IMG/VR virus record: IMGVR_UViG_3300028920_000061
Span: 1 to 64,000 of that record
Reading direction: 5' to 3' (one strand)
DNA from: a virus
Length of the DNA: 64,000 nucleotides
The translations under genes and the position numbers were made by a program. Below are positions 39,735 through 49,900 of the stretch, piece by piece (the first letter of the stretch is position 1; every line of letters begins with the position of its first letter). A model generated the notes under the pieces. It did no database searches. It had not been told where the DNA came from and worked only from the letters and a program-made list of their open reading frames with translations.

Positions 39735-39989
39735 CTAATTTGTTCTATTACGACCTTGACCAGACCCTTTTCCTTCTCCGCCACCAGGACCGTCAGCTTC
39801 GCACTCTTCTTCATTCTTGTTGCGACGCATACCACCCGGCATTCCTTTGCCTTTACCGGCTCCGCTTTTGAGACCACGGCCCAGGCGAGCCATACGAGAA
39901 ACGACTTCATCATCGCTTTCGGCAAGCTTGTTCATTTCATCCTCGAATGCTGCCTGCCGAACCTCTTCCAATAAGGCTTGCTTGTTCAT
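39735..39989 (-). CDS. Gly-rich small protein
   Basis: 84 aa. Acidic helix (LLEEVRQAAFEDEMNKLAES) then a Gly/Lys-rich tail (GKGKGMPGGMRRNKNEEE...GGGEGKGSGQG). No family recognised. 4-nt overlap with the upstream gene at 39986. Confidence 0.6.
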   Translation of the reverse strand: MNKQALLEEVRQAAFEDEMNKLAESDDEVVSRMARLGRGLKSGAGKGKGMPGGMRRNKNEEECEADGPGGGEGKGSGQGRNRTN

Positions 39990-40285
39990 TTTTTTTCCTT
40001 CCCGAGCTTCTTCTTAGCCCATTCATTAAATGTTTCGAGCGACCGCTCGATGACGGTTGTGACTTTCAGCACCTTCGGTAGGTATGCATGAATTACCCCT
40101 CCGCTCCAGATAACAGTGCCGACACCGAACAGGATATTCAGAAGGTCGTCATCGATCTCAAAATCGGTTCCGGCCTGAGCGTTTGATATCCTGATGACGT
40201 ACTTCACGATCATGGGGATCATGACGATGAGTGCGCCGAGGCCACGTTTCTTGCCGGTGCTTTTGGTCAATGATTTGAAATTCAT
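39986..40285 (-). CDS. Small membrane protein, possible holin
   Basis: 99 aa. Two hydrophobic stretches (ALIVMIPMIVKYVI; ILFGVGTVIWSGGVIHAY), a positive N-terminus and a Lys-rich C-terminus (KKKLGKEKK). This size and topology fit a class II holin, but no lysin is in the window, so the call is tentative. Overlaps its neighbours by 4 nt on both sides. Confidence 0.55.
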   Translation of the reverse strand: MNFKSLTKSTGKKRGLGALIVMIPMIVKYVIRISNAQAGTDFEIDDDLLNILFGVGTVIWSGGVIHAYLPKVLKVTTVIERSLETFNEWAKKKLGKEKK

Positions 40286-40950
40286 ATTACCTCCCCAAGG
40301 GCAGCCCTCTCAGCTGCACCTAATGCTGAAACAGTACCCAAAGGGTCCTTACCGAAAGCGTCGGCGAACTTCTTCCCAAGTGACTTGGCGACCTTCTCCA
40401 GCGTCTCAGGCGTTCGTGAGGCCCTCGTAAGGTCATACTGGGTCTTATCACCCGCCAGCTTCACCGCGTCGTATTCCGGGTTTGTATAGCCACCAAACAC
40501 AGCCATGTACGGGTCAGGGATGAGAGTATCATAATGATGTTCCAGATTTGCCAGCTTATCAAACTCCTGAACAGCGCTGAGGACCTCAAGAGGGGAAAGA
40601 TCTGACGCCTGCTTTACGAGGGCTTCAACAACGCCAGTTCCTTCAACCTGCTTGCCACCAACATTTACTTTCACTTTATGGGTAAGACAGGCCTGTTTAC
40701 GCATTTCCATAGAACGCCTGAAATCGGGCGAAATTGGAGACCCCTCTTTCAAAGGGCGTGAATAGTTGGTTACCCAGTCTTCCGACAAGGCAACGCCGAG
40801 GTCGGCAGCACGTTTCTCGATATTACACGCCGCGGTTACACGGTCGTTAGGGGAGAACCGATGCAGGTTCTTCTTGAAATAGACACAGGCCGTCTTGACC
40901 TGACGGTCTGTTTCGATTGGATACCTGTTTTTCAGTGCGTAATGCATCAT
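40282..40950 (-). CDS. Hypothetical structural protein
   Basis: 222 aa, helical, no family recognised. Contains a Leu/Val/Lys-rich centre (KVKVNVGGKQVEGTGVVEALVKQASDL) and a C-terminal Ala-rich helix (GTVSALGAAERAALGEVI). A minor capsid or chaperone role is possible from context. Confidence 0.55.
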   Translation of the reverse strand: MMHYALKNRYPIETDRQVKTACVYFKKNLHRFSPNDRVTAACNIEKRAADLGVALSEDWVTNYSRPLKEGSPISPDFRRSMEMRKQACLTHKVKVNVGGKQVEGTGVVEALVKQASDLSPLEVLSAVQEFDKLANLEHHYDTLIPDPYMAVFGGYTNPEYDAVKLAGDKTQYDLTRASRTPETLEKVAKSLGKKFADAFGKDPLGTVSALGAAERAALGEVI

Positions 40951-40958
40951 AACTCCCT

Positions 40959-41981
40959 TTAATAGTCTGTTATTGTTGATATAGTCAAATAACGATCGTT
41001 ATTATTTGAAGCTGGAATTGTCTGATTATTTCCTGAATTTTGATAAATATTCAATTTAACATAATCGCCGGCTGATAGATATACAAGAGCACTACCAATA
41101 GATTCTCTCTCTATAACACCCTCAGCATTGTTTGCAAAACCTCTATATGACCCCTTAAAACAATAATTGGAATCAATATTGTCATTGATACATATGTACG
41201 TTTTACAAAATTCTTGAACTGCCCAATTTGAAGAGTCTTGCAAAGAAATTTTCCATGATATCTGACGAAAACCATTTGTTCTTGCAGTATAATAATTCGG
41301 GGTCCCGTCGCTCCATTCTTCAGCAGTATCTTGAAGAACTGTTCCAAATGATAGATGAAAATCGTTGCCAGAAGTTATCGTTAGCTCGCTTCCGCCAACA
41401 ACAATAACTTGCCCTCTAGATGCGCCACTTCTTGTTATTCCTGTAATTGATCCACTCGCCATTGTTATTGTGGCAATATGAACCAAATCATGATCTGCTT
41501 GTATTTGTGATATTGATGATTTTACTTCAAGAATGTTGCTATTAACTGGTGATGATGCGAATCCAAGTTCATCAAAAACTATTTGCTCATTTGCTGCCCC
41601 AATAAGCGGTGTAAACTTTCCATATGAAAGTGTATTATCAACAGATGATAAACTATATCTTAGACACAAATAATTGTCAGCATCGTCAGTCAGATCGCCA
41701 CTTAAATCCTTTTCAAGTGAGCTTTCAAGCGATATAATTCCACCATTTAGGGTAACGGCATATCCAGACGCAACAGTAACAACCAATCCGGAATTTGTAA
41801 CTGTAAGTCCTGATAGAATTTTACCTATACTTGATCCTGAATTGAGCGCTTTGGCAATCCTTTCAAAATTACTGAGCATTGCTGATTGAATAGACCACGC
41901 GGTCAGGTCACCGTCAGTTCCCTGACCGAGTATTTCATTAATCCTTTGCTTAATTCCAGTAACGATATTGACACGTCTCAT
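40959..41981 (-). CDS. Tail- or baseplate-associated beta-rich protein
   Basis: 340 aa. N-terminal helix (RINEILGQGTDGDLTAWSI), then mostly beta strands with Ser/Thr/Asn/Gly (TVTNSGLVVTVASGYAVTL). Resembles a tail-fibre or baseplate wedge segment. It overlaps the 41978 gene by 4 nt. No specific family recognised. Confidence 0.6.
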   Translation of the reverse strand: MRRVNIVTGIKQRINEILGQGTDGDLTAWSIQSAMLSNFERIAKALNSGSSIGKILSGLTVTNSGLVVTVASGYAVTLNGGIISLESSLEKDLSGDLTDDADNYLCLRYSLSSVDNTLSYGKFTPLIGAANEQIVFDELGFASSPVNSNILEVKSSISQIQADHDLVHIATITMASGSITGITRSGASRGQVIVVGGSELTITSGNDFHLSFGTVLQDTAEEWSDGTPNYYTARTNGFRQISWKISLQDSSNWAVQEFCKTYICINDNIDSNYCFKGSYRGFANNAEGVIERESIGSALVYLSAGDYVKLNIYQNSGNNQTIPASNNNDRYLTISTITDY

Positions 41982-42367
41982 TTTACCAACCCTTGAGGTG
42001 GCGTGATAATTGTCGATTTAGGAGCTGTTGCGCCAGCCATGTCGGCTGGTGCATTTTCAGGAACCTGAAACTGTTTCGGTTCGAACTTACTGGCAAACTC
42101 ATCAATCTGTTCCGGGGTCATTTTTTCCCCAATAAGTTCAAAAAGCATTTTTGCTCCGCCAAGCTTCTGACCAAGCTCAGCATCGAGAGCTTCCATTTGT
42201 GCCTTTATGGACTGAATTTGTTTGACAATATCCATTCCCTCGGAATTAATTTTGATGAGCTTTTCAAGCTCTTTTTGAGTTCCATCAGGAGCGAGTTCTG
42301 GATTCTTTGAAAGAAAAGCTACGGCCGCTGAGGCCTTCTGCTCACGAGAAGCGTTCGAAATGTCCAT
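41978..42367 (-). CDS. Small coiled-coil protein
   Basis: 129 aa, helical (REQKASAAVAFLSKNPEL; IKAQMEALDAELGQKLGGAK) with a flexible Ala/Pro C-terminus. Possibly a chaperone for the adjacent fibre protein. No family recognised. Confidence 0.55.
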   Translation of the reverse strand: MDISNASREQKASAAVAFLSKNPELAPDGTQKELEKLIKINSEGMDIVKQIQSIKAQMEALDAELGQKLGGAKMLFELIGEKMTPEQIDEFASKFEPKQFQVPENAPADMAGATAPKSTIITPPQGLVK

Positions 42368-43458
42368 TAAATATACCTTCCACTATAGTTATACAATTCA
42401 GTTCCAACAGTTTGCTGATACAAATTCTCAGCAACAGTAAAGTAATCACTCACCGTTGATGACAATGATGCCATCCCCTGGAATATGCCATGATACGCTC
42501 TGATTTTTAGAACATCAGTTCCAGCAACAGGAGCTGTACCACTCGTAAATCTTGAACTATTCCATTTTTCAAGAGCGATATTATACGCGCTTCCTGAAAT
42601 AGTTTTTGATAGAACGATACCATAACATGTCACGTCTGGAGTGTCGTCAAAAACGACTTTAAGAATGTCTCCAATCCCAACATTGTTGTATATCGTTAAA
42701 TAATCAGCAACACTCGCGTCCCCGGTAATTGTGAACGTATAAGCGTTGCTTGATTGCATTTCAACTTCGTCAGTAGAAAACTCGTCGCCCTCTTTTGAGA
42801 TCAAAAATGGATTGTTTGTTGTGATCGAAAAATAATCGAGAGGTACGACGAGTTTTGAATCTGACTTGAACCGTATGCCGGGAACACCGGCCCATTTAAT
42901 TCTTCGGTACGCTGTCTGCGAAGCGGTAAGAGGTTGGTAATATTCTATATCAAAACGTGGAATTGTGATTCTAGCATTGGCTGAAAATCCAAAAAATTGA
43001 GATAACTCATACAAGTCACTGTCGTCATCATGCAGACTCGATAACAATTTATTATAGATTGGAAATGAGCTACCAAGAAGGTCAACACTCATGCTCTCCG
43101 GCTCTATCTGAAGAAAATACTTGTATTTCTGCAGACGCTCTTCTTCAACAAGGGTAGAAAAAGGAGTAATATCAGAATCAAAATAGTTGTATGCATCAGC
43201 CTTGAATGCTGGAATTGATACACGGTCAGGCGTATGAATAATTCTTGAAGTGACAATGCCTGACTCTATTATATCGTAGGTTCCATTTGGTAGTGGGGAA
43301 CTGACAAAATATCCTTGATCGTCAGATGATACAGAGTCAACAGTAACTGACCCGGAAGGGTCGTTTCTGGCTATTGAAATTGTAGTATTACGAATGACAT
43401 TACCGGCACTGTCGGTAATAAATCCTTGTATCGGGCTGGATCGAAGATTTGATATCAT
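42367..43458 (-). CDS. Fibre or baseplate protein with carboxypeptidase-like Ig domain
   Basis: 363 aa. The N-terminal ~75 residues (QGFITDSAGNVIRNTTISI, DDQGYFVSSPLPNGTYDI) match the carboxypeptidase-regulatory/CNA-B Ig fold common in phage tails. The rest is beta-rich. Probably a tail adhesin or connector. No catalytic motif seen. Confidence 0.65.
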   Translation of the reverse strand: MISNLRSSPIQGFITDSAGNVIRNTTISIARNDPSGSVTVDSVSSDDQGYFVSSPLPNGTYDIIESGIVTSRIIHTPDRVSIPAFKADAYNYFDSDITPFSTLVEEERLQKYKYFLQIEPESMSVDLLGSSFPIYNKLLSSLHDDDSDLYELSQFFGFSANARITIPRFDIEYYQPLTASQTAYRRIKWAGVPGIRFKSDSKLVVPLDYFSITTNNPFLISKEGDEFSTDEVEMQSSNAYTFTITGDASVADYLTIYNNVGIGDILKVVFDDTPDVTCYGIVLSKTISGSAYNIALEKWNSSRFTSGTAPVAGTDVLKIRAYHGIFQGMASLSSTVSDYFTVAENLYQQTVGTELYNYSGRYI

Positions 43459-43462
43459 AATA

Positions 43463-46400
43463 TCATCTGGAAAGGAGTGAAAAATAGCTCAAACCGAACC
43501 TGCGTATATATTCTACAATGTCGATCTTAGACCAGTCAAGGCCGTCATCCCAGTCTCCTGAAGGGGGCGTTATCGGATTCCACCATGGCATATTTGTATA
43601 ATCATTTACTACACCGGTAACCCTACTATCAATATACTGCATGGTATCCGATCCGGTCCCAAAATTCCCATAGGAAACCGGGTAGGTTCTCGCCTTTAAA
43701 GGTCTTATTCGAATATATATTTTGCTGTTTTCATCCACATATCTATCAAAATCGCTATCGTCACCCCTTGATCCAAAATCCATGTGTCTTGTTTTAAAAA
43801 GCGTATCCACAGCTGAAGATGAAAACTGTGTTTCACAGCTCTTAAACTCAAAATCAGTTTTCTTATTCAATTTCGAATAGGGCTTATGAAGGGAAACGGG
43901 CCCTTCCCAGTCATATATATTTGCTGGTATGCCAGAGCCGTCAGTGATATTGTATGAGGCGCTTGGTGTTGTGAAATACACCTTTAAGCGTGTATTGTTC
44001 GGGTAGACGGTGTCCTGCTCCACATAGGCAACATGATACATTCTTCCAGTTTCACTGTCATACATGACGAGGTTTGATTTTTCATCAACTTCAGCTGCCT
44101 CTTCGTCTGTTAATCCATAATCAATTGCTGAAGAGTCGTATTTTTCCAATATGACAAAATAAAGATTATTATGCACTAAAACTTTTGAAACTGCTGCATG
44201 AAGTCCTGAGACAAGGGTTTTAGCAGTGTATTTCTTATTGTCATACAGAGTCATTGAAAACGGTCGCCACATTGCCCTTGTTGAACCATTGACTGGGTAA
44301 GCAGTATCCCATACTTCAATTATCACATCCGACAGAGATTCTTCAGTTGGTTTGTACCTGGTCCCATCCGTATAATCTTCATTGCTTGTTGCGGGTGGCC
44401 AGTATGCGGTATGACAAAACGCTGACACTTTTGAATAAATCCATCGTTTAATATCAGGAATCCCAGCATATTCATCCTGCTTTCGTCCTGTTGTACTTGA
44501 CAACTCAGCAGTATCAAGCTCAAGCACATAAGATGGATACTCACGGTTGATATACGAACTGAATTTATTGTCTCCATATTTCCAGACGCGATTATCAACA
44601 TTCCAAACCATTTTCATATCGGCTGGATTATGTGAAAAAAGCGAATCATCAATATCAATATCAAACGTACCAAATGTTGGATAAGTCTGTCTTGGTTTTG
44701 TCATTGATATGAAAATGGATGTCTCATCAACTCGATAATAACATAGATGCGCAGGATATATCAGACGATTAGCCGGTCGTGACACCATTTGTGTCAGATG
44801 ACCGCCGGCGGATTCTGGGTCGCTTTCAATGGTGTCCTCAGTTGGTGAATCCATTCCTTTGAAATAATCTATTCGACAAAATGCGTCATCACCTTCAGGG
44901 GCATACCTGGCGTTGTAGGAATCATAATGATTGTTGGAATCCAACGCCCATGATCCGGCGTTAATATAGGATGATTTTTTGAATATTTGAGTTTTCTTGA
45001 ATTCAGACTGCCCTGCTACTCTGACCTGATATGAGCCGGCGCAAAATGGAAATTCCACTTCATACATTATTTCTTCACGGCCATCACTTAGCAATACCGG
45101 TTCGATATATGGGTCCCTTCTAATGATTTTAACATACCCATGTATTCCAGGTATTCTCAGCATTGGTCTGAAAAGTTCATAATTGTCTATTTGGTGAATC
45201 CATTGAGGCATTGTTATGAGGGAGTCGCTTACAGTATCAGGACCGCCGGGTACATAATTAGTACAATAGAGTTTCGCATACACAGACGCTGAGCCCATTC
45301 CATTTTTTTTAGAATAATGACCGGCACCACAAATTCTAATCTTTTGGTCGGTGTAATAGCTTTCTATATCAGCAACTTCAGGACTGGCTGCTGAATTAGT
45401 ATAAAAACTAAAACGTTTTACTCCTGTATCACCAACAAGTCCGCCAAGTAAATCATCAAGGGCATATTCTTCTCTTTTGAAATAGTCATTTAAAGAGGCT
45501 CCCTTGAAAGTATCATATGCCTCCGTGTCTTCACCTTCCATTTTCATTTCTGGGCCGTTCAAATGAAGAACATGAAGAATATCAGTATTATATTCTTCTC
45601 TATCAAGTTCACGGTCAAGTTCACGAATATATGCTCTTGGCGCACGTATTTTAACACATGCTGTCCAAGCTTTTGGCCAACTAAAACTTATGTCACCCCC
45701 ATCAGCTCCAACGATTTTGTAATCTATCGCCTGTCCGTTCGCAAGGGGTCTCACTTTCATGTACGGCTCTGTTGTAACGATAGAGGAATACCGGCGATTT
45801 CGTTCTGTCTGTACATCTATACCGCGTATGAAATTTGAACTATCATACATTTCCTGACCAATCACATAATTTCCACCGCCTTCATCGTATACGTTATTGC
45901 GAGAAATATGAAAGGCTATTTGTGACTGATCATCCTCTTCATATGATAAGCCTGGAGCATGAAAAAATGATTTTCCTTCTGGGGTAACAGGCCCCGAATG
46001 TGCCAATTTTTGTTTTTCAATAACATTTTTCTGAGACAATTGAGGCAATAGGCGCGTAGTTAATAGTGCAATAGTTGCTTCCTGAAATTGGCCATCAACT
46101 TTATCGTCTCCATCGTAAACTTGATTATAGAAAAGTGGCAATCCGATATACGGATGGCACGTCCATGGTTCTTCCGATTTGAAATCATACGGATAGTGAA
46201 TAAATTCTACTATTCCGCCATCGCAAAAACCCCAGTTGATGTCAGTTGGTACAACTTTATAATCAAGTAGTCTTGTAGTGTGTGCGATATCTGCATTAGC
46301 TACAAGGGCCTGTGCGGCACTCGTACAGTCCGCGTTGTATGTCCCCATTACCACAGAGAAACTGTAATCCTTCAGGGTTAATGGGCTGAATGATCGGTGT

Positions 46401-46927
46401 GCCCATATATAAAGGTCATAACCGGGTTTTGAAGTATATGGTAAGCTTAAATATTCCTGATCGATTTTGTATCCGGTTTCATAAATTACAGGAGCAAAAT
46501 AAAAAGAATGATACCTGCTGATTGTCCCATCTGCGTCAGTAACCAGCTCAGATTGATTAATGAATTCGATAATATCAAAAGCAGCGTGCCTTTGTCCTAC
46601 TTTGGAATACTGTTTGGTAGAAAGTTCATGCTCATATCCAAGCTTTTCATCTGCTATCAGAAGTATAATACCGTATACATCTGTAAGCTGCGTCACATTG
46701 GCGTATTCACTAATGAATATGTCATGGTTGCTGAAAAATGAGACGTATCCGACGTGCGGATTGAATGATGTATTGTTATTGAACTTGTGAAGAAAGTCGG
46801 CAAACCAGACATACCTCTCCGCAACAAACCCCTTGGCTGCCCCGGAGGCAAGAAAGCGTGACGACTCTGAAAAATCATTTATCAAAGCGTGGTGATACGA
46901 TTCTTTATCTGGATTTATGCATTTCAT
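43463..46927 (-). CDS. Large virion protein, probable baseplate or tail-fibre component
   Basis: 1154 aa. Beta-rich with many aromatic residues and no catalytic motif. The end of the gene overlaps the 2441-aa gene start by 4 nt. Likely a large structural or host-recognition protein; the exact role is not visible from sequence. Confidence 0.6.
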   Translation of the reverse strand: MKCINPDKESYHHALINDFSESSRFLASGAAKGFVAERYVWFADFLHKFNNNTSFNPHVGYVSFFSNHDIFISEYANVTQLTDVYGIILLIADEKLGYEHELSTKQYSKVGQRHAAFDIIEFINQSELVTDADGTISRYHSFYFAPVIYETGYKIDQEYLSLPYTSKPGYDLYIWAHRSFSPLTLKDYSFSVVMGTYNADCTSAAQALVANADIAHTTRLLDYKVVPTDINWGFCDGGIVEFIHYPYDFKSEEPWTCHPYIGLPLFYNQVYDGDDKVDGQFQEATIALLTTRLLPQLSQKNVIEKQKLAHSGPVTPEGKSFFHAPGLSYEEDDQSQIAFHISRNNVYDEGGGNYVIGQEMYDSSNFIRGIDVQTERNRRYSSIVTTEPYMKVRPLANGQAIDYKIVGADGGDISFSWPKAWTACVKIRAPRAYIRELDRELDREEYNTDILHVLHLNGPEMKMEGEDTEAYDTFKGASLNDYFKREEYALDDLLGGLVGDTGVKRFSFYTNSAASPEVADIESYYTDQKIRICGAGHYSKKNGMGSASVYAKLYCTNYVPGGPDTVSDSLITMPQWIHQIDNYELFRPMLRIPGIHGYVKIIRRDPYIEPVLLSDGREEIMYEVEFPFCAGSYQVRVAGQSEFKKTQIFKKSSYINAGSWALDSNNHYDSYNARYAPEGDDAFCRIDYFKGMDSPTEDTIESDPESAGGHLTQMVSRPANRLIYPAHLCYYRVDETSIFISMTKPRQTYPTFGTFDIDIDDSLFSHNPADMKMVWNVDNRVWKYGDNKFSSYINREYPSYVLELDTAELSSTTGRKQDEYAGIPDIKRWIYSKVSAFCHTAYWPPATSNEDYTDGTRYKPTEESLSDVIIEVWDTAYPVNGSTRAMWRPFSMTLYDNKKYTAKTLVSGLHAAVSKVLVHNNLYFVILEKYDSSAIDYGLTDEEAAEVDEKSNLVMYDSETGRMYHVAYVEQDTVYPNNTRLKVYFTTPSASYNITDGSGIPANIYDWEGPVSLHKPYSKLNKKTDFEFKSCETQFSSSAVDTLFKTRHMDFGSRGDDSDFDRYVDENSKIYIRIRPLKARTYPVSYGNFGTGSDTMQYIDSRVTGVVNDYTNMPWWNPITPPSGDWDDGLDWSKIDIVEYIRRFGLSYFSLLSR

Positions 46928-49900
46928 AGGTTGAAAATTGGCCCTCCGCCAAATTTGACATTCTTAATCGGATTCTTTGCCCCGGAGATACAAAGGGTCA
47001 CAGCCTCATTCAAAAGAAGCTGAAGCTTATTCTCCTGTTCATTAAAATAGAGTGAATACCTGTCATCATCAAGCATTCTACCAAGAATGAATGGGGATTC
47101 GCTGTTTATCTTTGTTGCAATAATTGTCATTGATTCCGCATCATAATACGCAGTAAATTCTTCCACTACTTTTCTAACCTTATCGGTTTTCAAAAGAATA
47201 GAAGGTTCAGCCTTTAATTGAATTGCGATTTTCTGTTCACGTATGAACTCTTCAAGCTCATCCTGATTGTATTGAAATCTTGCATACAAATCTTCATACA
47301 CTGTATCATTTTTCAGACAAATAAGACGCTTATTTTCTCGATCAAGGTCAATTCGTATTTGATCAACAGACCGCACATCAGATGATTCAAGATCAAAAAT
47401 GTGAATAGCCAGCTCATAAGGGCCTATATCAATAAATCCACCCCTGAATTGCCTATCGCTTCCTTCTATATCAGTCGTCATTGAATACAAGGTAACGGCA
47501 GAATCGTTTCCAGTATTGGCAACAATACTTGTAAGAAGTGGCTTGAGGTTTGATTGAGTCATAACTGTTGATGGAGCTGAAAAACTTTCAATTTCTGTGA
47601 ACTCAGGATCTTCGTTTTCTTGAGGATTAACAACTCTCGAAGACGTTATACCTATATCAAAGTCACCAGATCCGATATTGTATGTTAAACCATTGTACAT
47701 GTAATCATCAAGAGAGCCTGTGCATGTTTTAAATGTGAGAGTGCTTGACTCGTCACAAATGAATATCGAATTGTAATTTTTGTGACCTGTCAGTGTGGTT
47801 TTGGCCAAATACATCGTTGATAAAGAACCGTCATTAAAATATAAAACTATCGAATTCACGATTTCGATATTGGTATCAGAATTGACAAGTGTATCATTGT
47901 TTACCTGAACGATGCAATTGATTAAAATGATTTTTGACGTAAGTGCAGAGTGCGATTCGTTCAGACTGTAATTTCCACTTGAGTCAACACTGTAAATTTT
48001 TATGTTTTCAAAAGTCAAACTGCCTTGTTTGCTGTCATCATCGAAAAGGCCATCTGAATTATACCGTATTGATGCCGGGCCCTCAGCCGCCTCGTTTGGA
48101 TCAGTCATCACCTTAACGGTTCTATCTTCACGATTGTCAAATTCGAACATTCCTTCAAATGTCTTATTGGCTTCTACATATATGAGTATGTTATCAATTG
48201 TGTTTGTTGCCAGATATGCATTAAGAGTTGTTATAGTGTGAAACTGATAAATGGTTGAAACGCTGTCATAAAAATTATCTCTTAAATAAAGAGTTTGCGT
48301 TGGAAATTCGTCAGTTGCTATTCCAAATTGATTTGATATACTGACGGGGCCTATTTGCAGGGACCCTGTTCCTATTAACTGACTTTGTTCTATGGCACCC
48401 CTATCCCATTGCTCCTCTTCACGATCTACACCGCGGCAGTCTTCAAAGAAATAATATGGTGAGGTTTCTCGGAGATCATAAGCTGAATTGATTGCGACAG
48501 AATCTACATCCAAGTCAGGGGTGTAATCTTCAGTTAATCGGTCAATGAATTTTATATATTGCTTGTTGATATTTCCATTATTAGTTCCGGCAGTCACGTC
48601 TCGGCTGATGTTGTACAACAAAAGGAATTTGCCGGTATTCTCAGGATGATCTTCTATGAAATCTCCAGCAACATTGTCTTGACATATGTTATTGTACATC
48701 TGCACAATAGTAGAAAGTCCAGAACTTTTAATTTGATAAATTCCATAATAGCAATTGACAATTGTGTTATTCATCACCCAAACATAATTGGTATAACCGC
48801 CTTCCATTGAGATGCCGCCTATGCATCTGCTTAGAATATTATTGACGATTACATAGATTATACCATTGACCATTCCATCGTCGCAATCACAATGAATGGC
48901 TTTGGCGCCACATTCATGAATTATGTTTGAATCAATTAAGAACCCTTTTGAATATTGTATGTATATACCGCCACCGTTTGCATTACTATTTTCAAGAATA
49001 ATTCCAGAAATTTCAATATACCTTGCATTATTAACATTAATGGCATAGCCTAAATCGTTCAAAAGAACTTCGGATCCAGAGCTGGGGTTCCCTTTGTGCC
49101 TGTGAGGCACATTGCAGTGTTTTGTAATATCAATTGGTGAGAATATGCGTATGAAATAATCAACATCGCATGTGTACCCGGAAATCGTACATGCACTTGA
49201 AACAAGACCGACGCTGTCATCTGAAACAACAATATTGACCTGTACTTCAGCAGAAGTTAAATCACTTCCTACAATTGTTTCAATCCCACCGGAAAATGCA
49301 CTTGGAAGATTACTGAATTTTCTCTTTATAATAGTAATCAGATGTTCACCAGAAACAGCATCATCACCATTTTCATCAGATATATACCAGTTTAAACTGT
49401 CAATTTTTTCTCCAAGATATCCAATAACAGTGGAGACGCCCGTTATAACCACATCACCTGATGCAATTTTATCGTTTGTTTGAGGGGTCCCAAACGTAAT
49501 GATGGAACCGATTACGGTGGCCTTTGCGGCAGATGCTGTGTGATAATTCTGTGTAATATCTCCAACAGAAAAGAACACTTTTTTTGCTTGATACTCAAGG
49601 GCACCCATGTCCCAGAATCTGCCACGGGCATTTCCAACGGCGTCTGTATCAAAAGGATATGTGGTATCACCGTTAAGCTGTGTGCCAACCCCTCGAGGAG
49701 AGTCTTTTGTTAGATTATAATTTCTGTTTGGAACATCTTCAAATTCCGCTGTAGTTGAATCAAGATCCCCAGTTCCGCCACCGGTACTCGCATCTTCAGC
49801 CATACAGTATCTCGTATTGGGAACGCCACCATAACATCCTGAAGGGCAATTCTGAACAATATTATTTGTCAAGTTGCACAATACTGTAGAGTATATCCCC

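Noticed and set aside
39698-39925. Overlapping minus-strand ORF inside the Gly-rich gene region
   Set aside because: The 39735 frame has a good start, fits the operon with a 4-nt overlap and has no competing evidence.
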